The notes beneath the pieces are model-generated. The model worked only from the letters and a program-made list of their open reading frames with translations, was not told the DNA's origin and made no database searches. From an uncultured Bacteroidia bacterium (GTDB taxonomy: Bacteria; Bacteroidota; Bacteroidia; Bacteroidales; UBA932), in contig CACZZF010000014.1 of the NCBI GenBank assembly GCA_902785575.1, positions 1-64,000 of the forward strand: 64,000 nucleotides of DNA, read 5' to 3'. The position numbers were made by a program, and so were the translations under genes. This document shows, one piece after another, positions 6,964 to 16,759 of the stretch. Position 1 is the stretch's first letter; each line of letters opens with the position of its first letter.

Positions 6964-8709
6964 ATGACTAGGAAATCTATTTTCGTAGCCGCTCTTGCCG
7001 CTGTGGCCGTATTTGCCGGAGGATTTGAGAGCAAAGCTTGTACCAACATCATTGTGACGCGTGGCGCAAGCGTCGACAACTCGAGTATCGTCTCCTATGC
7101 CGCCGACTCTCATGTCCTGTTCGGTGAGTTGTATTTCCATCCCGCGGCTGTCTGGAAAGCCGGTTCCATGCTCAATGTAATTGATTGGGACTCATATCGG
7201 CCTTTGGGCAGCATCCCGCAGGTGCCCAGGACCTACAAGACTGTCGGTAACATGAACGAACACCAGCTGATTATCGGTGAGACCACCTGGGGTGGCCGCA
7301 GGGAGCTCCGCGACCCCGCCGGAATCATGGACTACGGCTCGTTGATTTATATCACCCTTCAGAGAGCAAAGACCGCCCGCGAGGCGATCCAGACGATAAT
7401 CGACTTGGCCAATGAGTTCGGTTACGCCTCTTCCGGTGAGTCGTTCTCGATCGCTGACAAAGACGAGGCTTGGGTTATGGATCTCGTAGGTAAAGGTCCT
7501 GACAATAAGGGAATCAACTATGTCGCTATCAGGATTCCTGACGGTTACATCTGCTCTCACGCCAATCAGGCCCGCATCCAGACTTTCCCTCAGAATGATC
7601 CGGAGAATTGCGTTTTCGCTCCCGGAATGATCCAGTTCGCCAGGGAGAAAGGCTGGTTCAGCGGTGAGGATAAAGATTTTGATTTCACAGCCGCTTTCGG
7701 CCCGGTCGATTTCGGTGGAGCCAGGGGTTGCGACGCCCGCGCTTGGAGCGCTTTCAACATCCTGACCGGCGGCGAGTTCTCCTATGAGAAGGACGGGAAG
7801 ATGGTGACCGAGCCCGCTTCGGCCTACTACGATTACATCACCGGCAAGGATCTTTCCCGAAGGCTGCCCCTGTTCGTGAAGCCTTCCAAGAAGATCTCGG
7901 TCAAGGATGTCGCGGACGCAATGAGGGACCACTTCGAGGGCACTCCTCTGGATATGACCACGGACATCGGAGCCGGTGGTAACGCCCTCCCTTACAGGTG
8001 GAGACCTATGGGCTTCTCAAAGGACGGATGGAGCTATACCAACGAGAGGGCAATCGCCACCCAGCAGACCGGTTTCTGGTTCGTCGCCCAGGCCAGGCAT
8101 GACCTGCCCGACGTGATCGGAGGTATAATCTGGTTCGGCACCGACGATGCCGCGACCTCCTACGTCACCCCGATTTATTCCAACACCAACGAGGTTCCGG
8201 AGTGCTTCAGAGAGGGTAACGGTAATATGCTGGAATATTCAAGCACATCTTCTTTCTGGATCAACAACCGTATCGCCAATGATTGCTACAAGGCCTATAA
8301 CATGATGGCTCCGACCGTCCGCGCGGCGATTGACAAGTTCGAGAACGAGCAGATGTTCAGCAAGGTGGCGGAGATGGACGCCAAGGCCCTCGCGGCCTAC
8401 AACGCCATCCTTCCCAAGGCCGAGAAGAAAGGTCTTGACTCAAAAGACTGGTTCGCTCCCGTGAAGAAGATGCTGACTGAATATTCAGTCGCGACAGCCC
8501 AGAAGCAGTTCGAGAACTGGGTCGCCCTTGAGGAGATGATCACAGTCAAGTTCATCGACGGAAATGTAAAGGCCCAGAATGAGGACGGCTCATTCAAGCA
8601 TTCCCCGTTCAATGCGGGAACTCCGGCCGGAATTACAAATCCGGGCTACACAGACAAGTGGAAAGAGGCGGTCATTAAAGATCACGGAGATGTCATCCGT
8701 GTGAGGTAA
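6964..8709 (+). CDS. C69-family dipeptidase (peptidase U34/PepD type)
   Basis: An exported N-terminal-nucleophile peptidase of 581 aa. The signal and propeptide run to about residue 25, and the catalytic Cys26 stands in the ACTNIIVTRGAS block, which becomes the N-terminus after cleavage. Other family blocks are NEHQLIIGETTWGGRREL, SFSIADKDEAWVMDL and, further down, SFWINNRIANDCYKAY. It would release dipeptides or trim peptides in the periplasm or at the cell surface, as expected for an amino-acid-fermenting gut bacterium. The stop codon TAA shares its last A with the ATG of the S46-like gene, so the two proteins are translationally coupled and probably made in fixed ratio. Confidence 0.92.
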   Translation: MTRKSIFVAALAAVAVFAGGFESKACTNIIVTRGASVDNSSIVSYAADSHVLFGELYFHPAAVWKAGSMLNVIDWDSYRPLGSIPQVPRTYKTVGNMNEHQLIIGETTWGGRRELRDPAGIMDYGSLIYITLQRAKTAREAIQTIIDLANEFGYASSGESFSIADKDEAWVMDLVGKGPDNKGINYVAIRIPDGYICSHANQARIQTFPQNDPENCVFAPGMIQFAREKGWFSGEDKDFDFTAAFGPVDFGGARGCDARAWSAFNILTGGEFSYEKDGKMVTEPASAYYDYITGKDLSRRLPLFVKPSKKISVKDVADAMRDHFEGTPLDMTTDIGAGGNALPYRWRPMGFSKDGWSYTNERAIATQQTGFWFVAQARHDLPDVIGGIIWFGTDDAATSYVTPIYSNTNEVPECFREGNGNMLEYSSTSSFWINNRIANDCYKAYNMMAPTVRAAIDKFENEQMFSKVAEMDAKALAAYNAILPKAEKKGLDSKDWFAPVKKMLTEYSVATAQKQFENWVALEEMITVKFIDGNVKAQNEDGSFKHSPFNAGTPAGITNPGYTDKWKEAVIKDHGDVIRVR

Positions 8710-10709
8710 TGAGACTGTTAAGGAATATTCTCACCGTCGCCGCTCTCCTTTTGTCGACGGTGATGTCAGCTGACGAAGGCTTTTGGCTGGTCCAGGACAT
8801 TAATGACGCCCTGGAGAATAACATGCGCGCCAAGGGTCTAAAACTCAAGCCCAAAGAGATTTACAACGTAGACGCTCCTGGCTCAGGTCTGGCGGATGCC
8901 GTGGTGTCGCTTGGGTTCAAATATTCAGGAAGCATAGTCTCCAACTGGGGACTTGTGTTGACTTGCGCCGACCCGGCCATCGCCTTTATGGACAGGCTTG
9001 GTGACGTTGGCCAGCAACTGCTCAAAGATGGTTTCCACGCTGTCTCGGAAGCTCATGAGATTCCCGTTGAGGGGGAGAAGATATATTCCCTTAAGAGGGT
9101 TTTTGATGTGACTGAAGAAGTCAAGTCCATGAGGCAGGGCGGGATGGATTACGGGGAGATTACCTCCAGGCTCGAGAGTGCCTACAATGAGTCTACCACC
9201 CTTATGTGTCGTCTGACTTCCGAATGGGCTGGAGCGAAGTATTATATCGCCGCCTATAAGGTGTATGACGACGTGCGCCTGGTCGTGATGCCTCCTCTGT
9301 CGCTTGCCCGAATGGGTGGAGAAGACGGAAAGTGGTCCTGGCCGGCCCACAGGTGCGATTTTGCCTTGTTCCGCATCTATGATCACGGTAAGCCTGTTTC
9401 CGGTGCGAAGACCCTTGATGTGTCGCTTGACGGTTACTCTGAAGGCAGTTTCGCCATGACGATCGGTTTCCCCAACTTCACCGAAAGATTTCTCCCTTCC
9501 GCCGGGATGCGTTTCAGGGAAGAGGTTGCCTTGCCTTTGACCAACTCGCTCCGCGGCGCCAGGCTGGAGATCATGAAGCGTATGATAGCTGATGACAAAG
9601 CTGTCGGAAAGCTTTATTCATCAAGGGCCAAGGAGTTGGAGCGCCGCCTTGGTGTCGACAAGGGAGTGAAGAGTTTCTACGGTACTTACAGCCTTGCTCC
9701 CGCAAGAGAGGCCTCCGAACAATGGATGGCTGACAGTTTCCTCGCTAACCTTGACAGAGTATTCAAGGCTACCAAGCGTGTCGAGACTGATAAGATTCTC
9801 CGGGACGAGACCCTCCGTGACGGCACTTTCGCCGGATCTTATCTTCGTCGAGCCGCCTCTGCCGGGGATCTCGGGAAGATGAAAGAGATACTCCTGGCTG
9901 GAATCCGCGAGACAGATCCAGCGACCGAGAAAGAGCTTCTGGAATATGCCCTGAGCGAGTTTTTCACCAACATGGACGACTACTATATGGGTGATTTCCA
10001 GAGGTGGATCCAGGATCGTTTCGGATACGACTACGACGCTGCCGCTGAGTATCTATGGAAGGGGAGTCTCCTGTCGTCACAATCCAAGATTCAGGAGATG
10101 GAAGACCCTTCTGAAATCAACGGAGATTTGCTCTTGAAGTTTTTGAATGACAGTCCTTTGAGTCTTTATAACGGACGGGCGGGTCATAGGGCGGCTCTTG
10201 ATCAGATCGGTTCCCTCTCCCAGGAATATGTCCGTAAAATCTATGATGACGGACTTCGTAGGGGAGTGCCAGTCTATCCTGACGCCAACTCGACAGTCAG
10301 GTTCACTTACGGAACAATAGCGGACAGTTACACAACTCCCGCTGAATATCTTGCCCTCTTGGATCCCAAAGATCCGGAACGTGACCTTGGACCGAATCTT
10401 AAAGCGTTGATGATGAAAGACTTCTGGGGACGCTGGGGATTCAAAGTCGGAGGCAAGAAGCATAGGATGGTCATTGATTTCATCTCTGACAACGACTTTA
10501 TTGACGGCTGCCAGGGATCTCCGGTCCTAGACAATCAGGGGCATCTGATAGGTGTGGTCTCAGGAGGTACTCCGGAGACAAGAGCCGGAAGCGATTTCTA
10601 TAAAGAGGGTAGCAGCAAGTGTGTTAGTACCGATATCCACTTCGTCCTCTGGTATCTTGGAAAGGGTATTGAGCTGAAACGTATAGTTAAGGAATTCGAA
10701 ATCTTATAG
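8709..10709 (+). CDS. S46-family peptidase homologue lacking catalytic His and Ser (predicted pseudo-enzyme)
   Basis: An exported protein of 666 aa with the overall layout of the dipeptidyl peptidases DPP7/DPP11: signal peptide, ADEGFWLVQDIN start, chymotrypsin-like fold split by a helical domain, and DFISDNDFIDGCQGSPVLDNQGHLIG near the end. Two key sites are changed. The usual NHHCG block holding the catalytic His is LTCADPAIAF (residues 84-93), and the GNSGSP block holding the nucleophile is GCQGSP (600-605), putting Gln602 in place of Ser. The Asp of the triad seems kept (D217 in CDFALFR). I infer that it no longer cleaves peptides by this mechanism. It is also shorter than active family members (about 700-720 aa). 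Coupling to the C69 peptidase suggests a binding, chaperone or regulatory role. Confidence 0.85.
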   Translation: MRLLRNILTVAALLLSTVMSADEGFWLVQDINDALENNMRAKGLKLKPKEIYNVDAPGSGLADAVVSLGFKYSGSIVSNWGLVLTCADPAIAFMDRLGDVGQQLLKDGFHAVSEAHEIPVEGEKIYSLKRVFDVTEEVKSMRQGGMDYGEITSRLESAYNESTTLMCRLTSEWAGAKYYIAAYKVYDDVRLVVMPPLSLARMGGEDGKWSWPAHRCDFALFRIYDHGKPVSGAKTLDVSLDGYSEGSFAMTIGFPNFTERFLPSAGMRFREEVALPLTNSLRGARLEIMKRMIADDKAVGKLYSSRAKELERRLGVDKGVKSFYGTYSLAPAREASEQWMADSFLANLDRVFKATKRVETDKILRDETLRDGTFAGSYLRRAASAGDLGKMKEILLAGIRETDPATEKELLEYALSEFFTNMDDYYMGDFQRWIQDRFGYDYDAAAEYLWKGSLLSSQSKIQEMEDPSEINGDLLLKFLNDSPLSLYNGRAGHRAALDQIGSLSQEYVRKIYDDGLRRGVPVYPDANSTVRFTYGTIADSYTTPAEYLALLDPKDPERDLGPNLKALMMKDFWGRWGFKVGGKKHRMVIDFISDNDFIDGCQGSPVLDNQGHLIGVVSGGTPETRAGSDFYKEGSSKCVSTDIHFVLWYLGKGIELKRIVKEFEIL

Positions 10710-10715
10710 TTCCAG

Positions 10716-11642
10716 ATGAGGAAAGTGATAGGAATAGGGGAGACGGTCTACGATATCGTCTTCAAGGACGGGCAGCCGGCAGCGGCGGTGCCGGGAGGAT
10801 CCACATTCAATTCAATGATCTCCCTCGGCAGGTGCGGCGTCCCGGCCGACTTCCTCTCTGAGGTAGGACACGATAAAGTAGGAACCATAATCCGTGATTT
10901 CATGTCGGAGAATGGAGTCGATCCGTCATTCGTGAATATATTGCCCGCCAAGACCCCTTTGTCCCTCGCTTTCCTTGACGCCAAAAATGACGCCTCATAT
11001 ACTTTCTACCGGGACCGGGTCGATGACCGTCCGGCATTGAGGTATCCCGAGATATTCCCGGATGACATTGTGTTGTTCGGCTCGTTCTACGCCCTGAATC
11101 CGGCCGTGCGTCCGCAGGTCAAGGCATTTCTTGAATATGCCCGGAGCCGTGACGCCATCCTTTATTACGATGTCAACTTCCGTCCTTCACACCTGAAGGA
11201 TCTCGGTGACATTGGAGATGCTGTCCAGGAGAACTTCACCTTCGCTGACGTGGTGAGGGGAAGCCATGAGGATTTTCTCACACTGTTCAAGATGGATGAT
11301 TCCAAAGCGGTATTCCAGGAAAAGATTTCGCCTTGCTGCGGCAATTTCATCTGCACCTTCGGAGCGTCTCCTTTGACCGTTATGGATATACATGGATTTG
11401 AAGCTGAATACCCCGTCACTCCGGTGGAGACAATCAGCACAATCGGGGCAGGAGACAGTTTCAACGCCGGTTTCATCTATGGCCTTGTAAAGGGCGGTAT
11501 TACCAGAAAAATGCTCCTGGAAGGCCTTCCGGCCGAGGTTTGGGCAGATCTTGTGGATTGCGCCCAGAGTTTCTCAGCTTCCTGTTGCCAATCTTCTTTC
11601 AACTATGTGACCCCAGAATTCGCCGATTCCCACAGGCTTTAG
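10716..11642 (+). CDS. PfkB-family carbohydrate kinase (fructokinase-like)
   Basis: A cytoplasmic ribokinase-fold kinase of 308 aa that phosphorylates a sugar or nucleoside with ATP. It has the N-terminal GxGE(T/I)VYDI start, the substrate-binding GGSTFNSMISLGRCG block at about residues 27-41, and the C-terminal signature TIGAGDSFNAGF with the catalytic Asp near residue 246. Length is typical. Fructokinase is the nearest described activity, but sugar specificity cannot be read. It starts 6 bp after the S46-like gene and is followed at 8 bp by a TonB-dependent receptor, so a four-gene operon from 6964 to 14083 is likely. Confidence 0.88.
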   Translation: MRKVIGIGETVYDIVFKDGQPAAAVPGGSTFNSMISLGRCGVPADFLSEVGHDKVGTIIRDFMSENGVDPSFVNILPAKTPLSLAFLDAKNDASYTFYRDRVDDRPALRYPEIFPDDIVLFGSFYALNPAVRPQVKAFLEYARSRDAILYYDVNFRPSHLKDLGDIGDAVQENFTFADVVRGSHEDFLTLFKMDDSKAVFQEKISPCCGNFICTFGASPLTVMDIHGFEAEYPVTPVETISTIGAGDSFNAGFIYGLVKGGITRKMLLEGLPAEVWADLVDCAQSFSASCCQSSFNYVTPEFADSHRL

Positions 11643-11650
11643 ACAAACCG

Positions 11651-14083
11651 ATGCTCAAAACCCTTCTTCTGTCCTTGCTGGTATTCCCCTATCCTGCCCA
11701 GGAGGCCTCTGTAGTGCCTCTCGAGCCTCAAGTACGTTATGTCGTGACCGGAAAGGTTCTGGACGACACTGACGGTTCCGCCATCACTGGAGCGGACATC
11801 CTTGTCACCGACCTTGATGACAAGGTGGTGGCGAATTCCACGTCAGACACTCTTGGAGTTTTCTCTGTTGACAGGATACCTTCCGGTGATGTTCTGGTTT
11901 TGGTCAAGATGATGGGGTATGATTCCTTTGTGAGCGACAAAATCACATTCGGACCAGGCTCTCCGGAAAAGCTTGACCTCGGGGTTATCCGGCTTCCCAG
12001 GTCAGCCGAGGGATTGCGCGAGGTGACTGTTGTCGGGGAGAAGAACAGGATAGTGTACAAGTTGGACCGTCAATTGATAAGCGCTTCTTCTTCAGTTACT
12101 TCCGCAGGAGGAACAGCAGTTGACATACTCTCAGGCCTGCCGTCTGTCCTGGTCGATAGCGAAGGCAACTTGAGTTTCAGGGGGAGTACTCGATTCTTGG
12201 TGTATGTGGACGGTAAACCCAGTCCTTTGGAGGGTACTTCCGCGCTCCTGCAGATCCCCGCGGCTTCCGTTGAGGATATTGAGATATTGACTACGCCTTC
12301 AGCTCGTTACCGTACGGACGGGGATGCCGGAATCATCAATATCACCACCAAAAAGGCTGACTCCGAGCAATGGAGCGGTCTGTTCACCACGACCGGAAGC
12401 ACGATGGGTACCTGGAGTGTTGACGGTACGCTTAACTACCGGAAGGGCAAGAACAACTGGTATGTGGGCGGCACGCTCCAGCAGATCAAGGGCAGGAGTG
12501 ACTTCACTCAAGAGAAGCGGACCGAGGTGGAAGGCGTCACTACTACATCTGTTTCTGATGGTGAGAGATGGAGCCGGAACGGGACTTATATAGGCCGGGC
12601 CGGATGGCAGTTTTCCGAAGGTCGGAAGCATAACTATTCGCTTGATTTGCAGTTCGGCCAGACTAACTACTGGCGGGGCGGTGACATGCGTTATGACGAG
12701 ACGAGGGAATATGACACGTCTGATGTCATATTCAATTCCATATTCGATTCGCATGACCGTTACAACCTGAAAAAGAACTTGTTCCAGGCCGCTTCCGAAT
12801 ATGTGTGGAGGCCGGGAAAGATGAGTGAGATTGCCCTTCAGAACCGCTTCCGGTATGATAGCTACAGCATTGAATACACCGAAAGCAATATGTTCGATTC
12901 TTCCGGTAACCGCTACGAAGGAACCCGTGGCTATGAGGAGGAGCATCACTGGGATTGCGACGGATCGCTGACGTATAAGTTGTCCTATCGGGAGGGCGGG
13001 CAGTTCGAGACAGGCTATCAGTACACCACCTACAGCGAGCATGGGGGCTATAGGATAAAGTATTGGGACAGAGCGGCTTCCGAGTTCGACTGGCAGGAGG
13101 ATCTCGCGACTCCGTTCTATTACCGCCGTCAAGTCCATTCGCTCTATGCCATGATCAAGGATTCTTTCGGTCCGTTCTCTTTCGACGCCGGACTTCGCGC
13201 TGACCGGGTACTTGACAAGGTAGACATTGAGGTTGTGGACGCTTCCAGAAATATCAGGCGTTTCGACCTGTTCCCTTCCGGGCACATCCAGTATGATGCC
13301 GGCAGAGCCGGAATTATTCGTGCCGGATATTCCTATCGCACAAATCGTCCCGGAATATGGCAGCTTGAGCCATACATCACCTATGAGGACTACTACACCA
13401 AGAAAATCGGCAACCCTGACATCCTTCCGGAATATGTCCATAGCGTCGAGTTGGGCTGGCAGCGTTCCTATGGTGGTGGTAATATGCTCGCCGCTACCGC
13501 CTACTATCGTTATCGCAAGGATATAACTGATTGGATCCGAACGGCTTACGAACCGGGGGTCACGCTAGACCAGATTGTCAACGCCGGAAACCAGACCGAG
13601 GCCGGTTTTGAGCTCAGCGGGACTTTCCATCCGAAGCCATGGTGGACCAGTTCAGCCTCAGGCAGCGCCTTTGACTACCGTTTCGTTAGCCGTAACGAGG
13701 CTTGCTCAGATGCCCGTGGGTTTTATTATCAGGCTAACTGGTTGAACTCGTTCCAGGCAGGCAAGGCGACCAGGCTCCAGTTCGATTCTTATGCGGTAGG
13801 CCCCAAGATACTCACGCAGGGCCATGAGAAGTCCTACGTTTATTTCAATTTCGGGGCCCGCCATCAGATGCTCAAGGACAAACTGACACTCTCGCTGGTG
13901 GCTCATGACATATTCCGGACCGCCAGGTATCTGAATACCAGGGAGGCGGCCGGTTTACTGTCTCGCACCACTGTGCGTCCGAAGTATCCGAATGTGGTGG
14001 TCTCTCTGACCTACAACTTCAACTCCTCGACCCACAAGGCCTCCTCGACCTCCACCGCCCTCTTCGAAGGCAAAGACTTTTAA
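11651..14083 (+). CDS. TonB-dependent receptor, outer membrane beta-barrel family
   Basis: An outer membrane protein of 810 aa. I place the start at 11651 (MLKTLLLSLLVF, a signal peptide); the open frame upstream overlaps the kinase gene and has no family character. Order of parts: carboxypeptidase-regulatory-like domain (about residues 30-110, VVTGKVLDDTDGSAITGADILV), a plug region (about 120-220, ending GDAGIINITTKKA), then a large barrel of the OMP_b-brl_3 type. It is not SusC: no SusD partner follows and the length is smaller. Cargo is unknown; location after two peptidase-family genes hints at peptides. The convergent clpB gene ends one base away. Confidence 0.88.
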   Translation: MLKTLLLSLLVFPYPAQEASVVPLEPQVRYVVTGKVLDDTDGSAITGADILVTDLDDKVVANSTSDTLGVFSVDRIPSGDVLVLVKMMGYDSFVSDKITFGPGSPEKLDLGVIRLPRSAEGLREVTVVGEKNRIVYKLDRQLISASSSVTSAGGTAVDILSGLPSVLVDSEGNLSFRGSTRFLVYVDGKPSPLEGTSALLQIPAASVEDIEILTTPSARYRTDGDAGIINITTKKADSEQWSGLFTTTGSTMGTWSVDGTLNYRKGKNNWYVGGTLQQIKGRSDFTQEKRTEVEGVTTTSVSDGERWSRNGTYIGRAGWQFSEGRKHNYSLDLQFGQTNYWRGGDMRYDETREYDTSDVIFNSIFDSHDRYNLKKNLFQAASEYVWRPGKMSEIALQNRFRYDSYSIEYTESNMFDSSGNRYEGTRGYEEEHHWDCDGSLTYKLSYREGGQFETGYQYTTYSEHGGYRIKYWDRAASEFDWQEDLATPFYYRRQVHSLYAMIKDSFGPFSFDAGLRADRVLDKVDIEVVDASRNIRRFDLFPSGHIQYDAGRAGIIRAGYSYRTNRPGIWQLEPYITYEDYYTKKIGNPDILPEYVHSVELGWQRSYGGGNMLAATAYYRYRKDITDWIRTAYEPGVTLDQIVNAGNQTEAGFELSGTFHPKPWWTSSASGSAFDYRFVSRNEACSDARGFYYQANWLNSFQAGKATRLQFDSYAVGPKILTQGHEKSYVYFNFGARHQMLKDKLTLSLVAHDIFRTARYLNTREAAGLLSRTTVRPKYPNVVVSLTYNFNSSTHKASSTSTALFEGKDF

Positions 14084-14084
14084 G

Positions 14085-16280
14085 CTATGATTTGTCACGG
14101 AGGACGATGCTGCCGCCGGCGGCGTCGACCTGGATGACAGAGTCTTTATGGACCTTGCCGGCGAGGATTTCCTTTGCCAGCTGGTTCACCAATTCCCTCT
14201 GCATCAAGCGCTTGATAGGCCTGGCGCCATAAGCCGGATCGTAACCGCCCTCGACCATCCAATCCTCGAACTCCTTTGTGAAGCTGATCGTGACGCCTTC
14301 CTCGGACAGCTTGTCCTGAAGCTGGCGCATCTGGATATGGAGGATGTCCCGGATGTCACCGCGTGTCAGGGGATCGAACATGATGATCTCGTCGATCCTG
14401 TTGAGGAACTCCGGCCGGACGGTCATCTTGAGGACGTCCATAACCTTGTCCTTGCACTCGTTGAGCATCTCCCTCCTGCGGGCTATGGCTTTCATCTCCT
14501 CGGTAGGGTCGGCTCCCGGAAGTCCGATCTGGGGCAGGCGCTCCATGTAGCTTGCGATGATGTCGGACCCGACGTTGGAAGTCATGATCAGGATGGTGTT
14601 CTTGAAGTCCACGGTGCGGCCCTTGTTGTCGGTCAGTCGACCGTCGTCAAGCACCTGCAGAAGCACGTTGAACACGTCCGGGTGGGCTTTCTCGATCTCG
14701 TCCAGGAGGATCACGGAATATGGTTTCCTCCGTACGGCCTCAGTCAATTGGCCACCCTCATCGTAGCCGACGTATCCCGGAGGCGCTCCGACAAGACGGC
14801 TGACGGTGTGACGCTCCTGGTACTCGCTCATATCGATTCTCGTGATCATGTTCTCATCGTTGAACAAGAACTCGGCGAGGGCCTTGGCAAGCTCAGTCTT
14901 TCCTACTCCAGTCGTACCCATGAAGAGGAACGAACCGATAGGTCTTTTCTCGTTGGAAAGTCCTGCCCTTGAACGCCTTACGGCATCCGCGACCGCCTGG
15001 ATAGCCTGATCCTGGCCGACTACCCGCTTATGTAGTTCGGTCTCGATCCGGAGCAGTTTCTCCTTCTCGCTCTCGAGCATCTTCTGAACGGGAATGCCTG
15101 TCCATTTGGCGACAACCTCGGCTATGTCCTGAGGTGTGACAGCCTCGGTCACAATAGGATTTTCGATCGCGGCCTGCTTGGCTGAGAGCTCGTCGATAGT
15201 CTTTTGGATGTCGGCCATCTTGCCGTAGCGCAGCTCCGCGACCTTGCCGTAGTCGCCGGCTCTCTCGGCAGCGGCGGCCTCTATCTTATAGTCCTCCATC
15301 TTCTGCCTGGCTTCCTGAAGGCCGGACAGGATCTCTTTCTCATCGTTCCAGCGCTTCATCAAGGCGTCCCGGGCAGCGGTCTTGTCCGCGAGTTCTTTCT
15401 CAATTTTCTCTGATTTCAAGGAAGTTCCCTCTCTCTTCACAGCCTCTTTCTCAATCTCAAGCTGGCGGATGTCGCTGTTGATCTCGGCCAGAGGCTCAGG
15501 GACGGAGTTCATCTCAAGACGGAGCTTTGAGGCGGCCTCGTCCACAAGGTCGATGGCCTTGTCCGGAAGGAAACGGTTGGTGATGTACCTGTGGGACAGG
15601 TTGACAGCGGCGATCAAGGCGTCGTCCTCGATCTTCACCCTGTGGTGGTTCTCATATTTCTCTTTCAGGCCTCTCATGATGGCTATAGACTCGGCCGTTG
15701 AAGGCTCATCGACCATGACCATCTGGAAACGTCTTTCAAGAGCCTTGTCGGTCTCGAAATATTTCTGGTACTCGTCCAGGGTGGTGGAACCGATGGTTCT
15801 CAGCTCGCCTCTTGCCAAGGCAGGTTTGAGAATATTCGAGGCGTCCATGGCTCCGGAGGTTCTTCCGGCACCCACGAGGGTGTGGATCTCGTCGATGAAG
15901 AGGATTATCTCTCCGGCGCTGTCAACCACTTCTTTGACAACGCCTTTCAGCCTTTCCTCGAATTCTCCCTGATATTTCGCTCCCGCGATGAGGGCGCCCA
16001 TGTCGAGGGAATAGATTTTTTTGCTCTTAAGGTTCTCGGGAACGTCCCCGTCAATGATTTTCTGGGCGATGCCCTCGGAAATCGCGGTCTTGCCGACTCC
16101 GGGTTCTCCCACGAGTATAGGGTTGTTTTTGGTCCTCCTGCTCAGGATCTGGAGGACTCGTCTTATTTCGTCGTCCCTGCCGATGACAGGGTCGAGTTTG
16201 CCTTGCGAAGCTTGCTCATTGAGGTTGATGGCGAACTTCGGAAGGAACTGCAATTGATTGTTATTGTTTCTGTTGTCCAT
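14085..16280 (-). CDS. clpB: ClpB-type disaggregase lacking the N-terminal domain
   Basis: A cytoplasmic AAA+ disaggregase of 731 aa that works with DnaK to rescue aggregated protein. First AAA module: Walker A GEPGVGKT (58-65), Walker B ILFIDE; then the coiled-coil middle domain (about 250-370, LEIEKEAVKRE onward); then the second AAA module with GTTGVGKT, VILLDEIEKAH and sensor regions. Full ClpB is about 860 aa; here the Clp_N substrate-binding domain (about 150 aa) is absent. The start is supported by AGGAG nine bases before the ATG, and only about 114 bp separate it from secG, with a terminator inside, so no hidden N-domain is encoded there. Resembles the naturally short ClpB form. It ends one base from a convergent receptor gene. 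Confidence 0.93.
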   Translation of the reverse strand: MDNRNNNNQLQFLPKFAINLNEQASQGKLDPVIGRDDEIRRVLQILSRRTKNNPILVGEPGVGKTAISEGIAQKIIDGDVPENLKSKKIYSLDMGALIAGAKYQGEFEERLKGVVKEVVDSAGEIILFIDEIHTLVGAGRTSGAMDASNILKPALARGELRTIGSTTLDEYQKYFETDKALERRFQMVMVDEPSTAESIAIMRGLKEKYENHHRVKIEDDALIAAVNLSHRYITNRFLPDKAIDLVDEAASKLRLEMNSVPEPLAEINSDIRQLEIEKEAVKREGTSLKSEKIEKELADKTAARDALMKRWNDEKEILSGLQEARQKMEDYKIEAAAAERAGDYGKVAELRYGKMADIQKTIDELSAKQAAIENPIVTEAVTPQDIAEVVAKWTGIPVQKMLESEKEKLLRIETELHKRVVGQDQAIQAVADAVRRSRAGLSNEKRPIGSFLFMGTTGVGKTELAKALAEFLFNDENMITRIDMSEYQERHTVSRLVGAPPGYVGYDEGGQLTEAVRRKPYSVILLDEIEKAHPDVFNVLLQVLDDGRLTDNKGRTVDFKNTILIMTSNVGSDIIASYMERLPQIGLPGADPTEEMKAIARRREMLNECKDKVMDVLKMTVRPEFLNRIDEIIMFDPLTRGDIRDILHIQMRQLQDKLSEEGVTISFTKEFEDWMVEGGYDPAYGARPIKRLMQRELVNQLAKEILAGKVHKDSVIQVDAAGGSIVLRDKS

Positions 16281-16300
16281 ATATTGTGTCTCCTTTTTTA

Positions 16301-16330
16301 AAAAAATGTCCGGCCAAGTGGCCAGACATT
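16301..16330 (-). terminator. intrinsic terminator between secG and clpB
   Basis: AATGTC-C-GGCC and GGCC-A-GACATT form a 10-bp stem with one mismatch and an AAGT loop. On the minus strand it is followed by TTTTTTAAAAAA. It should uncouple clpB from the secG operon. Confidence 0.85.
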
Positions 16331-16394
16331 AAAAGGTCAAAATATGTTCCAACAGAGGGGAACTGACAGTTTGTCAGTCCGGGTCTCTAACCGA

Positions 16395-16754
16395 TTATTC
16401 GGTAGGGACTTCTGTGGTGGGAGCCTCGGTGGTAGGGGCACCCTGCTGGATCGGAGCTGACGGGAAGGCGGGCTGCTCCTCGACGTTCTCGATAAGCTCA
16501 TCAACGTTGACACCGGAAACATGGTTGCGGACGGTGAAAGAAGTGATGATCGAGACAAGAAGGATAAAGGTCACAAGGCCCCATGAAACCTTCTCGAGGA
16601 TGTCGGCGGTCTGCCTGACGCCAAGAGTCTGATTGGCGGACGTGAAGTTGCTGGCCATGCCCTCTCCCTTTCCGTTCTGCAGAAGGACGACGGCGATCAG
16701 CAGGATCGCGGCGATGACAATCAGGATCGTAAGGATTGTGAATAATGTGTTCAT
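16395..16754 (-). CDS. secG: preprotein translocase subunit SecG
   Basis: Inner membrane component of the SecYEG channel, 119 aa. Two hydrophobic helices (about residues 5-23 and 55-75) flank the conserved cytoplasmic loop with LLQNGKGEGMASNF, the SecG signature. A Pro/Thr/Glu-rich tail of about 35 residues (APTTEAPTTEVPTE) extends it, as is usual in this phylum. Its start lies 5 bp after the TPR-like gene, and an intrinsic terminator follows the gene. Confidence 0.92.
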   Translation of the reverse strand: MNTLFTILTILIVIAAILLIAVVLLQNGKGEGMASNFTSANQTLGVRQTADILEKVSWGLVTFILLVSIITSFTVRNHVSGVNVDELIENVEEQPAFPSAPIQQGAPTTEAPTTEVPTE

Positions 16755-16759
16755 ATTCG

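Noticed and set aside
12299..13441. 380-codon open frame antisense to the TonB-dependent receptor
   Set aside because: Composition and periodicity belong to the sense gene; no recognisable protein features.
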